A DNA stretch of 64,000 bases. It comes from Tautonia sociabilis (GTDB lineage: Bacteria; Planctomycetota; Planctomycetia; Isosphaerales; Isosphaeraceae). Of the stretch, positions 1-9,639 are shown piece by piece; within the stretch, counting starts at the first letter, position 1; every line of letters begins with the position of its first letter. Both the position numbers and the translations under genes were made by a program. Location: assembly GCF_003977685.1 (NCBI RefSeq), contig NZ_RYZH01000010.1, positions 80,609-144,608 on the forward strand, read 5' to 3'. The notes under the pieces were generated by a model. That model ran no database searches and was not told where the DNA came from. It worked only from the letters and a program-made list of their open reading frames with translations.

Positions 1-323
1 GGCACGTCGGCCAGCTCGCTGATGTTCCGGGAGCCCCGGAGAGCGATGTACGCCTGGACCCGGTCCATGCGGAAGGACTCGGCCTCGGCCCAGGCTCGGA
101 GCTGGGGCTCGGTCGCCTCTCGGAGCAGTTCCCGGAGGATCGAGGCCCGCTTCAGGTCGACCAGGGGGATCGCGCCGAGTCTGCTGGCCTTGTGGACGAG
201 CAGGCGAGGGAGGGTGTCGTCCTCCAGGTCGACGCACTCGATCAGCAGCGTCTGGCCGGCCTTCAGGCGGGTGGAGTGCCGGATGAGGGTCTCGGCGAGC
301 GTCTCCCAGCGGGGGTCGGGCAT
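1..323 (-). CDS. Aminopeptidase, M29 family, N-terminal part (cut by window edge)
   Basis: A minus-strand frame starts at an ATG whose last base is 323 and runs without a stop to base 1, giving about 107 residues. The start reads MPDPRWETLAETLIRHST, followed by GQTLLIECVD, PRLLVHKASRLGAIPLVDL and, near the edge, YIALRGSRNISELAD. This is the expected N-terminal pattern of the M29 (AmpS/PepS, thermophilic metalloprotease) aminopeptidases: a helix, a 'G..lLIE' strand, then an 'a...GA.P.v' segment. M29 enzymes are cytoplasmic, dinuclear-metal, broad-specificity aminopeptidases. The metal ligands lie in the C-terminal half outside the window, so activity cannot be judged. It diverges from the short-chain dehydrogenase at 490, leaving 166 bases between the two starts. 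Confidence 0.72.
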   Translation of the reverse strand, partial: MPDPRWETLAETLIRHSTRLKAGQTLLIECVDLEDDTLPRLLVHKASRLGAIPLVDLKRASILRELLREATEPQLRAWAEAESFRMDRVQAYIALRGSRNISELADV

Positions 324-489
324 GGCGGGCTCCGGGGTCGAGGCGCGGCCCGGCCGGGCGATGAGGAGAAGGCCGGGGGATTGCGGCGGGGCCGGGGCTG
401 GTCTAAGCTGACGCCGGTCCGGGCCGCGGCGGAGAGCCGAGGCCGGCTTCATTCTTCGGGATCGACCCGGCCGACGCAAGCGGGGGAAG

Positions 490-1266
490 ATGATGGCGGC
501 GCACCCGTTCGACCTCACCGGAAAGGTGGCGATCGTCACCGGGGGCAACGGCGGTATCGGACTGGGGATGGCCCGGGGTCTGGCCCGGGCCGGCGCCCGG
601 CTGGCGCTGGTCGGCCGCAACACCGAGAAGACCGCTCAGGCCGCCCAGGAGCTGGCCAAGGAGACCGGGGTCGAGGTCCTGGCGGTGACCGCCGACGTCT
701 CTTCCGAGGGGGACTGCTCCCGGATCGCCCGGGAGGTGCTCGACCGCTTCGGCCGCATCGACATCCTGTTCAACAATGCCGGCATCAACATCCGCAAGCC
801 GCCGCACGAGCTGAGCCTGGAGGAGTGGCGCGAGGTGATCGACGTGAACCTCACCAGCGCCTTCCTGCTCTCGAACGCGGTCTACCCGGCGATGAAAGCG
901 GCCGGCGGCGGGAAGATCGTGAACATCGGCAGCATGACGTCGATCTTCGGCTCCGGCTTCGCGCCGGCCTACGCGACGAGCAAGGGCGGGATCGTCCAGC
1001 TCACCAAGAGCCAGGCGATCGCCTGGGCGGCCGACAACATCCAGAGCAATGCCATCCTGCCCGGCTGGTTCGACACGGAGCTGACCAAGAAGGCCCGGGT
1101 CGAGATCTCCGGGCTGCACGAGCGGGTGCTGGCCCGCATCCCGGCCGGGCGCTGGGCCAACCCCGACGACATGGCCGGAACCGCCGTCTGGTTGGCGAGC
1201 CCGGCCAGCGACTACGTCACCGGCGTCGCCATCCCCGTCGATGGCGGCTACGCGGCGATGCTCTGA
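490..1266 (+). CDS. Short-chain dehydrogenase/reductase (SDR), gluconate 5-dehydrogenase-like
   Basis: The 258-residue product is a classical SDR oxidoreductase of normal length. It has the dinucleotide-binding glycine motif TGGNGGIG at residues 17-24, NNAG at 95-98, the catalytic serine near 148, and the YATSK active-site motif with Tyr161 and Lys165. The ending, 'YVTGVAIPVDGGYA', is the usual C-terminal signature. FDLTGKVAIVTGG at the N-terminus and the 'LPGWFDTEL' segment resemble enzymes acting on sugar acids (gluconate 5-dehydrogenase or KduD type) or on glucose. The exact substrate cannot be read from the sequence. A second ATG directly follows the first, so the start could be 493. The gene converges on the minus-strand gene ending at 1302. 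Confidence 0.88.
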   Translation: MMAAHPFDLTGKVAIVTGGNGGIGLGMARGLARAGARLALVGRNTEKTAQAAQELAKETGVEVLAVTADVSSEGDCSRIAREVLDRFGRIDILFNNAGINIRKPPHELSLEEWREVIDVNLTSAFLLSNAVYPAMKAAGGGKIVNIGSMTSIFGSGFAPAYATSKGGIVQLTKSQAIAWAADNIQSNAILPGWFDTELTKKARVEISGLHERVLARIPAGRWANPDDMAGTAVWLASPASDYVTGVAIPVDGGYAAML

Positions 1267-1301
1267 GCGAGAGCGAAGACGACGAGCGGGAGGCGGCCCG
1301 G

Positions 1302-2726
1302 TCAGCGCCGGATCGCCTCGCACGAGTCCGAGGACTTGTCTCCGGTCGGCCCGGTCTTGGTCAGGGCCGAGGCGGTGGCGGGCCGATCCCCGTCGCCCAA
1401 GTCGACGTCGACCGACAGGCCCCGGGAGAGGCCGAACGAGAGCCGGACCTTGAACACCGACCGGGGCTCCTCGGGAGCCGGGCTCGGGGCCTCGGCGGAG
1501 GTCGGCCGGACGGCGAGGTCCGGGCCCGGCGAGGGCCGATCACTCGAGGCGGATTGCGGCGTCGTCACCTGCGGCGAGGGGACCGGCTCTCCATCGACGA
1601 ACGGGGAGGAGTCGGTCTGTTCGGCCTCGCGGTCCTTCTCCGTGCGGGGGTCGACCGCCCGTCCCTCGCGGTCAATCGCTCGGGGCAGGTTTCGGCTCGG
1701 CAGGGCCGGCAGGGCCGGCGCGGGGATCGCCGGGGCCGAGACGCCAACGACTGCTGGATCGCTCGGGACGACCTCGACCGGGAAGATCGGCAGCAGTCCC
1801 CAGGGCGTGGCCGCCAGGGCGGTCGGAACGCCCGAGGTCCGGACGACCAGGGCGGGAGCGGTGGGGGAGACGGCGGTGGTCGGGAGCGGCACCGCCGGTT
1901 GGGCGGTGGGGGGGAGCGGCGAGGGGACGACGACGGCCGCCTTCGGGATCGACTGCGCCCGGGTGATCCGGGCATCGACCGCCGGCTTCGAGGGCAGGCC
2001 TCCCGTCATGGAGGGGGAGATCAGCAGCAGTCGCTCCCGGACGGCGGACTTCCCGTCCTGCGCGGGGGCCGACTCGACGCCGAGGCTGAGGATCAGGCCG
2101 TGTTCCTTGGGCACGAGCCATTCCCCGCCCATCTCTCGGCGGGAAACCTCGGGGACCTGGACCTTGATCACGCCTCCCCCGGCCTCCGCCGGAGCCTCGA
2201 TCACATGGACGGCGGCCACTCGGGAGTCGATGACCTGGACCTGGAGGTGCATCCCCTGGCTCTCCGGACGGCCAACCAGGCGAACCTGGGCTCCGTCGTC
2301 GATCGGAGCGACGACGGGACGGGGAAGAATCGCCCCGTCGGTCTCGGGCGAGGCATCCTTCGTTTCCGCGTTCGGCCCGGCATCGGCCGGCTCGGCGTGG
2401 ACGACGAAGTGCCGAGTGGTGCTGGTGCCGATGATGGCCGGGTCGCCGGGGTTCGCCAGCACCTTCGGCGCCGCCACGACCTGGCAGTCGTCCGAGGAAG
2501 TGAAGTGATCGGTCAGGGAGGTCATCGTGGCCTCGTCGGCGATCCAGGCCGAGCTGCCGGCGCGATGGCCGCCGAACTTCAAGCGGGGCTGGAACTGGGA
2601 CCTCCAGGAAAGCGTCTCGCAGTCGACCAGTCGGAGCTGGAACGCGATGACCCCCGGGGGCAGGTCTCCGGAGGCCGGCGGCCCCTGGGCGTCGAGGAGG
2701 AGCGGGAGCGCGAGGAGAGCAATCAT
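1302..2726 (-). CDS. Exported protein with secretin-like C-terminal segment, function unknown
   Basis: The product has 474 residues. It opens with a short hydrophobic signal segment (MIALLALPLLLDAQG). The first 200 residues contain DCQVVAAPKVLANPGDPAI, a strand rich in 'PEV', then a VPKEHGLILSLGVES segment and ERLLLISPS. This order (tested values, 'V.dG..l.lG', 'rllllitP') recalls the beta-domain of type II/III secretins, which planctomycetes reuse in stand-alone secreted proteins. It is too short and too divergent to call a pore-forming secretin. The C-terminal half is Pro/Ala/Ser-rich and probably disordered. A purine-rich stretch precedes the ATG. No neighbour suggests a secretion system, so the function is unknown. 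Confidence 0.65.
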   Translation of the reverse strand: MIALLALPLLLDAQGPPASGDLPPGVIAFQLRLVDCETLSWRSQFQPRLKFGGHRAGSSAWIADEATMTSLTDHFTSSDDCQVVAAPKVLANPGDPAIIGTSTTRHFVVHAEPADAGPNAETKDASPETDGAILPRPVVAPIDDGAQVRLVGRPESQGMHLQVQVIDSRVAAVHVIEAPAEAGGGVIKVQVPEVSRREMGGEWLVPKEHGLILSLGVESAPAQDGKSAVRERLLLISPSMTGGLPSKPAVDARITRAQSIPKAAVVVPSPLPPTAQPAVPLPTTAVSPTAPALVVRTSGVPTALAATPWGLLPIFPVEVVPSDPAVVGVSAPAIPAPALPALPSRNLPRAIDREGRAVDPRTEKDREAEQTDSSPFVDGEPVPSPQVTTPQSASSDRPSPGPDLAVRPTSAEAPSPAPEEPRSVFKVRLSFGLSRGLSVDVDLGDGDRPATASALTKTGPTGDKSSDSCEAIRR

Positions 2727-2942
2727 GCGAGGACCCCCTTCCGTGAAGGCTCAATTACGGACGCGACGGGCCGTCCCAACAGGCGCGCCGGACTCTAGCA
2801 GGGGTCGGGAAACCCGTCAATCGCAGCATCGAGATCTCCTGATGGGCGCCTCCGTTCCGCCGGGTCTGGCCAAGGGGGCCGGCGTTCTGGTAGCGTTTCG
2901 GGGGGAATCCTCGCACCCCTGCCCCCCGCTCCCCTTCCCGGC

Positions 2943-4076
2943 ATGAGTCTCCGCCTCCGATTCCTGCACACCGCCGACTGGCACCTCGGCCAACCGTACC
3001 GCAGCCTTCCCCCCGGGCTCGCCTCCCGGCTGAGGGAGGAGCGGCTCTCGGCCGTGGGGAGGCTCCTGTCCCTGGCCGAGCGGCAGGGGGTCAACCTGGT
3101 GCTCGCCGCCGGCGACCAGTTCGACGGTCCGAATCCGGACCCGGACCTGGTCCGGGAGGTGCTCGGAAAGATCGCCGAGCATCCGGGAATCGAGGTCCAC
3201 CTGATCCCCGGCAACCATGACCCCGGCGAGCCGGGCTCCATTTACCGCCGGGCCCTGTTCGAGCCGCCGCCGAACCTTCGCGTCCACCTGGACGCCTCCC
3301 CCGTCCCGCTCCCCGAACGGGGGGCGACCCTGTACCCGTGCCCCTGCGATCGGAGAAGCGGCGACGATCCCCTCTCCTGGATCGGTCCCCGACGGCCGGA
3401 GGACGGGCTGCGCATCGCCCTGGCGCACGGGTCGCTCCCGGAATGCCTCGACCCGGAGGGCCGCACCTACCCCATCCCCGCCGACGCCCCGACTCGGTAC
3501 GACCTGGACTACGTCGCCCTGGGAGACTGGCACACGGCCAGGCCCGCCCCGGAGCAGCATCCGACGGGCCGGATGTATTACGCCGGCGCGCCGGAGGTCG
3601 GCGGCTGGGACGAGGTCGGGGCGGGGTCGGCGCTGCTCGTCGACCTGGGGGCGGAGGGCGAGCCAGCGATCCGACGCCTCCGCTGCGGCGGGTTCCGCTG
3701 GGACGAGATCACGGTGGAGCTCTACGCCGACGGCGACGTCCTCGCCCTGAATCGGAGGCTCGATCCCCTCAAGGGAGCGGATCGGCTGGTCCGGCTCCGG
3801 GTGTCGGGGAGGCTGTCGGCCTCGGGGAGGGAGGGACTCGATCGGCTGATCGAGGAGAGAGCCCCCGAGTTCGCGGCCCTGCTCCTGAGGGACGAGGCGC
3901 TGGTCATCGCCGCCGACGGCGATCTGCCGGAGCCGGCCGACCCGATGCTCCGGGAGGCCCTGGCCCGGCTCGTCCGACTCCGGGACGGGGGAGGGGGGCC
4001 GGCCGGGGAACCCCCCGAGGTCGTCTCCCGGGCGATCGAGCTGTTCCGAGCCCTCGCTCCCCGGGAGCAAGATTAA
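2943..4076 (+). CDS. SbcD/Mre11-like metallophosphoesterase (DNA repair exonuclease subunit)
   Basis: The 377-residue product carries the calcineurin-like phosphoesterase metal motifs in the SbcD/Mre11 order: HTADWH (residues 9-14), AGDQFD (56-61), GNHD (90-93), AHGS (161-164) and ALGDWH (192-197), followed by YYAGAPEVGGWDE, the typical segment after the last metal motif. SbcD/Mre11 proteins are Mn-dependent DNA nucleases that normally pair with the SbcC/Rad50 ATPase. The length fits SbcD or YhaO types. The last motif reads GDWH rather than the common GHIH, so one metal-binding histidine is an aspartate, as in some YhaO-like proteins. No SbcC gene is adjacent; the next gene is a glycosidase. 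The nuclease family call is firm, the partner unknown. Confidence 0.83.
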   Translation: MSLRLRFLHTADWHLGQPYRSLPPGLASRLREERLSAVGRLLSLAERQGVNLVLAAGDQFDGPNPDPDLVREVLGKIAEHPGIEVHLIPGNHDPGEPGSIYRRALFEPPPNLRVHLDASPVPLPERGATLYPCPCDRRSGDDPLSWIGPRRPEDGLRIALAHGSLPECLDPEGRTYPIPADAPTRYDLDYVALGDWHTARPAPEQHPTGRMYYAGAPEVGGWDEVGAGSALLVDLGAEGEPAIRRLRCGGFRWDEITVELYADGDVLALNRRLDPLKGADRLVRLRVSGRLSASGREGLDRLIEERAPEFAALLLRDEALVIAADGDLPEPADPMLREALARLVRLRDGGGGPAGEPPEVVSRAIELFRALAPREQD

Positions 4077-4272
4077 GCCGATCCCGGTCCCGGGGGGACG
4101 CCGGTCGCTGGCTTGATTGAGGTCGAGCCCCCCGGGCCGGGTCGGGAACCGATCCCGAGCGACGGGCGAGGGCAGGGCCCGGTCCCTCCGTCTTTCATCC
4201 GGCTTCCCGATTCCCCCCGACGCATCGAGAGATCCCGAGGGATCGCCGACGACTGACGACTGGAGTGTCCCC

Positions 4273-5736
4273 GTGTCCGAGCCGCAGACGCCCGACTGGG
4301 TCCGAGACGCCGTCTTCTATCAGATCTTCCCCGACCGCTTCGCCCGGTCGGATCGGGTGCCGAAGGCCGCCGGGTTGCAGCCCTGGGGGGCGACTCCGAC
4401 GATCCACGGCTACCAGGGCGGGGACCTGCTCGGCGTCTCGGAGCGGCTGGACTACCTGGAAGACCTCGGGGTCAACGCGATCTACTTCACCCCGGTCTTC
4501 CAGTCGGCCTCGAACCACCGATACCACACGCATGATTACTCGAAGGTCGACCCGATGCTCGGGGGGAACGCGGCCCTCCGAGAGCTGCTCGACCGGGCGC
4601 ACGAGCGGGGCATCCGCGTCGTGCTCGACGGGGTGTTCAACCACTGTAGCCGGGGGTTCTTCCCGTTCCACGACCTGCTGGAGAACGGCCAGGAATCGGC
4701 CTACATCGACTGGTTCCACGTCGAGGACTTCCCCCTGACCGCCTACCACCCCGACCAGCCGGCCAACTACGCCTGCTGGTGGGGATTGCATGCGCTGCCG
4801 AAGTTCCGGATCGAGACGCCGGCCGTCCGAGAGTTCCTCTGGGGGGTCGCCCGGAGCTGGATCGACTTCGGAATCGACGGCTGGCGCCTGGACGTGCCCC
4901 AGGAGATCGACGACGACAGCTTCTGGCGGGAGTTCCGCCGCCGGGTCAAGCAGGGGAACCCCGACGCCTACATCGTGGGGGAGATCTGGGGAGACGGCTC
5001 TCGGTGGCTGAAGGGGGATATGTTCGACGCGGTGATGAATTACATCTTCACCAGGGCGTGCATCACGTTCTTCATCGGGAAGTCGCTCCAGCGCCGACAC
5101 CTGGAGCCCGAGCCGCTCCGAGACGCCCAGCCCGCCGACGCCCGAGAGTTCGCCGCTCAGATCGACCGGATGCGCGGGCTCTACCACCCGAATGTCAACG
5201 CGGTGCTCATGAACCTGCTCGGCAGTCACGACACGGCCCGGTTCCGGACCCTGGCCGGCGGTGACACCTCGGCCGTTCGGCTGGCCTCGCTCTTTCAGAT
5301 GACCTTCCCTGGCGCTCCGTGCATCTATTACGGCGACGAGATCGGCATGGAAGGCGGCCATGAACCCGCCTCCCGGGGAGCCTTCCCGTGGGACGAGTCG
5401 CGCTGGGACCTCTCGCTGCGCGACGACATCCGGCGGTTCACCAGGCTGAGGCACGACGAGCCGGCCCTGCGCCGGGGTTCCTTCGAGACGATCTTCGCCG
5501 AGGGAAGCGTCTTCGGCTTCCTCCGTCGGCTCGGCGACGACGCGATCGTCGTCCTGCTGAACGCCGGACAGGACGAGCGGATCGTCACCGTCGCGTTGCC
5601 GAAAGAGATCGCCGACGGGACGATGTTCGCCGACCGCCTGGAATCGGGGGCGATCCGGTTGGAATCGGGGGCCCTGCGATCGGTTCGGGTCGGCCCGAGG
5701 AGCGGCCGGGTGCTGGCGGCCGAGGCGAGGCGATGA
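4273..5736 (+). CDS. GH13 alpha-glycosidase (neopullulanase/cyclomaltodextrinase-like)
   Basis: From a GTG at 4273 the product has 487 residues and starts [23 protein letters not shown], the canonical opening of a GH13 barrel. An open frame reaches back to 4117, but that extra stretch is low-complexity and looks untranslated. Catalytic landmarks are DGVFNH (119-124), GWRLD with the nucleophile Asp207, VGEIWG with the acid/base Glu237, and GSHD with Asp320. MNYIF after the acid/base region is common in neopullulanases, cyclomaltodextrinases and maltodextrin glucosidases. No signal peptide or N-terminal starch-binding domain is present, so it probably acts on imported or stored alpha-glucans in the cytoplasm. 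Its stop codon overlaps the start of the next gene, showing translational coupling. Confidence 0.9.
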   Translation: MSEPQTPDWVRDAVFYQIFPDRFARSDRVPKAAGLQPWGATPTIHGYQGGDLLGVSERLDYLEDLGVNAIYFTPVFQSASNHRYHTHDYSKVDPMLGGNAALRELLDRAHERGIRVVLDGVFNHCSRGFFPFHDLLENGQESAYIDWFHVEDFPLTAYHPDQPANYACWWGLHALPKFRIETPAVREFLWGVARSWIDFGIDGWRLDVPQEIDDDSFWREFRRRVKQGNPDAYIVGEIWGDGSRWLKGDMFDAVMNYIFTRACITFFIGKSLQRRHLEPEPLRDAQPADAREFAAQIDRMRGLYHPNVNAVLMNLLGSHDTARFRTLAGGDTSAVRLASLFQMTFPGAPCIYYGDEIGMEGGHEPASRGAFPWDESRWDLSLRDDIRRFTRLRHDEPALRRGSFETIFAEGSVFGFLRRLGDDAIVVLLNAGQDERIVTVALPKEIADGTMFADRLESGAIRLESGALRSVRVGPRSGRVLAAEARR

Positions 5737-6527
5737 ACCCTCCCCCGCGCTGGCTCTTGCCTCCGGGAGTGGACCCGGCGCTCTGGGAGTACTCCCGATC
5801 GGATCGGCTCGCCGAGGAGGAGGCCGGCTACTTCGCCGAAGACCCGCTGACTCGGGCCGACGAGGAGATCCTCCGCTCCCGGCTGACGACCCCCTGCGAC
5901 CTGATCGACCTCGGGTGTGGGGCGGGCCGCCTGGCGATCAGTTTCGCCAGCAGGGGGTTCCGGGTAACGGCGGTCGACCTGTCGGCCCCGATGCTCCGGC
6001 AGGTGGGCCGGGCGTCGCAGGCCGAGGGCCTGGCGATCTTTCGGGTCCGCGCGAACCTCTGCCGGCTGGAGGGGCTTCCGGATTCCCGGTTCGATGCGGC
6101 GATCCTGATGTACAGCACCCTGGGGATGATCTCCGGGAGGGAGCAGCGGCGCCGGGCGCTGGCCTCGGCGGCGAGGGTCCTCCGGCCGGGGGGCGTGCTG
6201 GCCCTGCACGCGCACAACCTGTGGCTGCACCTGGCCGACCCGCAGGGGCGTCGCTGGCTGCTCGGCGAGCTGGGCCGGAGGGCGATCGGGCGGCCGCCGA
6301 GCGACCGCCGGATGACCTATCGCGGCATCCCCGGTCTGGCGGTCCACGCCTTCTCCTGGCGGGAGCTGCGGAGCGATCTGCGTTCGGCCGGCTTCGGCAT
6401 CGACTCGGTCATCCCCCTGGACGCGAGGACGGCCCGTCCGATCCGATGGACTCGGCTGCTGCACCCGATCCGGGCGGGAGGCTGGATCGTCTTCTCCCGG
6501 TCGAGGGACGGCTCCCGGACGGGCTGA
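5733..6527 (+). CDS. Class I SAM-dependent methyltransferase
   Basis: The ATG at 5733 overlaps the glycosidase stop codon (ATGA), so the two are very probably one transcript. The 264-residue product has the SAM-binding motif [10 protein letters not shown] starting at residue 59, the acidic post-II residue in [11 protein letters not shown], and the 'vLrPGG.l' motif ([12 protein letters not shown]), all typical of Rossmann-fold class I methyltransferases. The N-terminal 50 residues ([13 protein letters not shown]) and the C-terminal segment do not identify the substrate. Coupling to an alpha-glucan-acting enzyme might suggest a sugar or glucan substrate, but that is speculation. Confidence 0.85.
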   Translation: MNPPPRWLLPPGVDPALWEYSRSDRLAEEEAGYFAEDPLTRADEEILRSRLTTPCDLIDLGCGAGRLAISFASRGFRVTAVDLSAPMLRQVGRASQAEGLAIFRVRANLCRLEGLPDSRFDAAILMYSTLGMISGREQRRRALASAARVLRPGGVLALHAHNLWLHLADPQGRRWLLGELGRRAIGRPPSDRRMTYRGIPGLAVHAFSWRELRSDLRSAGFGIDSVIPLDARTARPIRWTRLLHPIRAGGWIVFSRSRDGSRTG

Positions 6528-6555
6528 CCGACCGGGCCCGTTCCTTCCCGGCCAC

Positions 6556-7554
6556 TCAGCAGAGGAGGCGTTCCGATTCGGCTGGCACGATCCGAGGGAA
6601 CGAGCCGGATCGGTTGGCGATGACGACCCGGAACTCGGCGCTCAGGCGGGCGCGCCGGAGGGCCTCGAGGGCGACATCGATCAGCACGTCGGCCTCCCGG
6701 GAATCGTCCGGGAAGCACGAGACGCCGATGCAGGGGCCCTCCCGGCAGTCGTTCTCGGCGGCCTCGTCAGCGGCTCGGAGGACGGACTCGGCGATCAGCG
6801 GGGCGTTGACGGCGGAGGCGTTCGGCAGAACGACGATGAGCGTCCGAGGGTCGTCCTGCACGACAAGGTCGCTCTCTCGGATCGAATCGAGGATCGCTCC
6901 CAGGACCGGGTCGGAAGCCCCGTCGACCGCTCGGCTCAGGATCTCGCCGGGGGTCCCGATCGGGCGGTCGAGGCCGAGGGCGAAGACGGTGAGCGGCTCT
7001 CGCCGACGCCGGGAGAGCAAGATCAACTGCCGGAGGAATGGCAGGAGCATCGCCCGGGGCCGGCCGTCGGCCGAGGGGGAAGGGGGGGCGGAGAGCTTCA
7101 GCATCGGCTCCCGACCAAGCAGGCGGTCGACGATCGCGGCGATCGCGCAGAGGGACTCGAGGGACTCGACCTGAGAGGGTCGCGGCCGCCGGCCGGTTCG
7201 GGTCCAGACGGTGAGGCTCCCGAGTTCCTCGCCCCGATATCGCACCGGCATCGTGAACCCCTCCCCGGGAGCGAAGGCGCCCCCAGACGGGGTGACCAGG
7301 ATCCGGCGCGCTCCGCCGACCGGTCGAAGCTCGACCCGTCGGGCGCCGGTCAGCTCCATCGCCGTCCGGAGGAACAGCTCGTGGACCTCCTCCCGACGAG
7401 AGGCCGACCCCACCCGGGAGAGGAACCGGGAGAGCGAGCGATGCGGGCCCCGGAAGGCCGGCCAGAACCGCGCTGGGGACCAACCCGATCGGGTCATCGC
7501 GGGGAGGTCGGAAACTTGCGTCGTGATCGTCGCGTCGGGGGGAGATGCCTTCAT
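6556..7554 (-). CDS. GAF domain plus degenerate GGDEF-like domain protein
   Basis: The product has 332 residues. Residues about 45-165 look like a GAF-type sensor ('REEVHELFLRTAMELTGA' opening, 'LGSLTVW', 'ESLCAIAAIVDRLL'). Residues about 180-320 follow the layout of a diguanylate cyclase domain: 'LTVFALGLDR', 'IRESDLVVQDD', 'TLIVVLPNA', 'IGVSCFPDD', 'ALEALRRAR'. The GG(D/E)EF signature itself is missing, and QDDPRTLIVVLP stands where the active site should be, so cyclic-di-GMP synthesis is not expected. It could be a sensor or scaffold. It diverges from the lipoprotein at 7843 across 288 bases in which no clear promoter was found. Confidence 0.68.
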   Translation of the reverse strand: MKASPPDATITTQVSDLPAMTRSGWSPARFWPAFRGPHRSLSRFLSRVGSASRREEVHELFLRTAMELTGARRVELRPVGGARRILVTPSGGAFAPGEGFTMPVRYRGEELGSLTVWTRTGRRPRPSQVESLESLCAIAAIVDRLLGREPMLKLSAPPSPSADGRPRAMLLPFLRQLILLSRRRREPLTVFALGLDRPIGTPGEILSRAVDGASDPVLGAILDSIRESDLVVQDDPRTLIVVLPNASAVNAPLIAESVLRAADEAAENDCREGPCIGVSCFPDDSREADVLIDVALEALRRARLSAEFRVVIANRSGSFPRIVPAESERLLC

Positions 7555-7842
7555 GGGACCCTCGGTCCTGGCGGGGCATCGGCCCGACGGCGACCGACCC
7601 GGCCACGCCCCGAGGGGAGCCTAGGTCGCGGTCTGACGCTCGACAACAAATCCGCCTTGCCGGGATCTGGGCGGCGGCGCAAGATGGGACTCGCGCCGGC
7701 CGTCGGATCGTTCCCATCGCCCGGCGATCCGAACCGAGCCCCCCAGACCGGTTCCCGACCGAGCCGAGAATCCTCCCCCTTCCGTCCCTGCTCCCCGAAC
7801 GGTTCGGACCGAATCCCCGTCGAGCTGGAGCAGAGGACCGTC

Positions 7843-8427
7843 ATGATGCGATCCAGGCCCCTCCTGGCCGCGCTGCTCGCGGCGGCAATCGCCCCGGCGG
7901 GCCTGACCGGCTGCGCGACGATCCGCAACCGGACGGTCTACCCCAACCCGATGGTCGTCCACGCCACCAGCTTCGACGCCGCCTGGGACGCCACCGTCCA
8001 CGCGCTGGACGAGGACTTTGAGATCGACGAGGAGAACCGCCTGGCCCGGCGCATCAGTACCTTCCCCGAAACCGCCGCCACGATCGTCGAGCCCTGGCGG
8101 CGAGACTCGATCGGCCTTCGCCAGCGGCTCGAAGCCACCTTGCAGACCTACCGGCGGTTTGCCATCGCCCGGGTCGAGCCGGTGGAGGGGGGCTTCGAGA
8201 TCGACGTCGAGGTCTGGAAGGAGCTGGAGTTCCTCGACCGCCCCGAGCGGGCGACCGGCGCCCAGGCCGCATTCCCCCAGGACTACCAGATCAACCGCTC
8301 CCGAGAGGTCATCGGCCCGGTGGCCCCGCCGCTGGGGTGGCTCCCCAAGGGACGCGACTTCGCGCTGGAGCAGCGGATCCTGCGCCGGATCGAGCGGGAA
8401 TTGCTCGGCGAGGGGGCCTTCCCTTGA
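7843..8427 (+). CDS. Putative lipoprotein, planctomycete-type hypothetical
   Basis: The ATG at 7843 is the first of a tandem ATGATG and begins a 194-residue protein. Its first 24 residues form a lipoprotein signal: basic MMRSRP, a hydrophobic core, then LTGC with Cys24 as the lipidation site. An open frame extends further upstream but would bury this signal. The mature part starts CATIRNRTVYPNP and contains a 'SFDAAWDATVHAL' segment like those of small envelope proteins that test a paired 'W..a...L' fold. The rest is mixed alpha/beta with no enzyme motif. A role at the inner face of the outer membrane or on the cytoplasmic membrane is expected; the function is unknown. It converges on the M20 peptidase at 8461. 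Confidence 0.75.
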   Translation: MMRSRPLLAALLAAAIAPAGLTGCATIRNRTVYPNPMVVHATSFDAAWDATVHALDEDFEIDEENRLARRISTFPETAATIVEPWRRDSIGLRQRLEATLQTYRRFAIARVEPVEGGFEIDVEVWKELEFLDRPERATGAQAAFPQDYQINRSREVIGPVAPPLGWLPKGRDFALEQRILRRIERELLGEGAFP

Positions 8428-8460
8428 TCCGATCGGCCGAGAAGAGAAGGCCGGGCCGGC

Positions 8461-9639
8461 TCAGGATGGGTCGACCTCGTTGAGGCGGAGGGCGACGGCG
8501 TAGTAGGCCTCGACCGCGCGTTCAAGCTGGTCGACCTCGATCCATTCATCCTTCGTGTGCGCCTGGGCGATATCGCCGGGACCGAGCACGAGGGCGGGGA
8601 TCCCGGCGGCGGCCAGCGGCCCGGCGTCGGTGCCGTAGGGGACGGCGGCCTCCCGGGGGGGGGAGCCGAGGGCATCGGCGAGGGCCGATCGGACGGGCTC
8701 GACCCAGCCTCGGGAGCACTGGGGAGAGAGCGACGGCATCCGGACCCAGGGCTCGGAGAAGGCGAAAGAGTGCTCGGGGCCCAGGTCGGCCTCGAGGGCC
8801 TGCCGAAGCTCGGATCGAACGCCGTCGACGTCCTCTCCGGGAATGACCCGGCGGTCGAGGTCGATGGCGCACCAGTCCGGGACGACATTGACGCTCTGGC
8901 CCCCCTCGATCCGGCCGACGGAGAGGGAGGGGGGGCCGAGGATCGGGTCGGTGCGCAGGCCGGGCAGTCGAGCGGCGAAGCGCTCCAGGGAGGCGAGCAC
9001 CGGAGCCATCCGGTAGATCGCGTTGACGCCGTCCTGAGGGCGGGAGCTGTGGCAGGCAACCCCCTCGGTGATGACCTTCCAGCGGACGGCCCCCTTGTGC
9101 GCGGTGACGACGTCGAGCATCGTCGGCTCCGCGACGATCGCAAGGTCGACCGCCAGCCCCTGATCGGCCAGCGCCGAGGAGCCGGTATGGGTGTATTCCT
9201 CGTCGACCGTGCAGGCGAGGAGCACCCGGCAGGAGCCGGCGGGGCGCTCCCGGACCAGTCGGGCGAAGGCGGCGAGCATGCTCGCCATCCCTCCCTTCAC
9301 GTCACAGGCTCCTCGGCCGTAGACGCGGCCCCCCTCGACCGAGGGGAGGAAGGGCTCGATGGTCATCCCCTCGACGGGGACCGTGTCCTGGTGCGCGTCC
9401 CAGAGCAAGGTCCGGCGCGGGCGGCCGGGAGGCTCGTAGCGGGCGATCAGGTTGTCCCGGCCCGGGGAAACGGTCCGGCGCTCAAACGGAACGCCAAGGT
9501 CCCGGAAGAAGGCCTCGAGGTAGTCCGAGACACGACCCTCGAAAAAGGGAGGGGCGTCCGGGACGGTTCGACCCATGGGGTTGACGCTCGGCAGCGCGAC
9601 GAGGTCACAGAGCAGCGGGAGGACCGTCGGGGCGGGCAC
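8461..9639 (-). CDS. M20 family metallopeptidase/deacylase (ArgE/DapE type)
   Basis: The 392-residue product is a full-length M20 di-zinc hydrolase. Metal and catalytic residues appear in order: WDAHQDTVP (His83, catalytic Asp85), RGACDVKGG (bridging Asp113), DEEYTHTG (general base Glu147 and neighbour Glu148), AEPT (Glu171), and a C-terminal AHTKDEW with the last histidine ligand. The lid-domain motif CHSSRPQDGVNAI is also present. The family includes acetylornithine deacetylase, succinyl-diaminopimelate desuccinylase and dipeptidases; the sequence does not settle which. It lies 103 bases downstream of efp on the same strand and may be co-transcribed with it. Confidence 0.85.
   Translation of the reverse strand: MPAPTVLPLLCDLVALPSVNPMGRTVPDAPPFFEGRVSDYLEAFFRDLGVPFERRTVSPGRDNLIARYEPPGRPRRTLLWDAHQDTVPVEGMTIEPFLPSVEGGRVYGRGACDVKGGMASMLAAFARLVRERPAGSCRVLLACTVDEEYTHTGSSALADQGLAVDLAIVAEPTMLDVVTAHKGAVRWKVITEGVACHSSRPQDGVNAIYRMAPVLASLERFAARLPGLRTDPILGPPSLSVGRIEGGQSVNVVPDWCAIDLDRRVIPGEDVDGVRSELRQALEADLGPEHSFAFSEPWVRMPSLSPQCSRGWVEPVRSALADALGSPPREAAVPYGTDAGPLAAAGIPALVLGPGDIAQAHTKDEWIEVDQLERAVEAYYAVALRLNEVDPS

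Noticed and set aside
192..2798. Plus-strand open frame of 868 codons across the SDR and the 1302 gene
   Set aside because: Low-complexity Gly/Arg/Asp translation that runs out of frame over a recognisable SDR and an exported protein.
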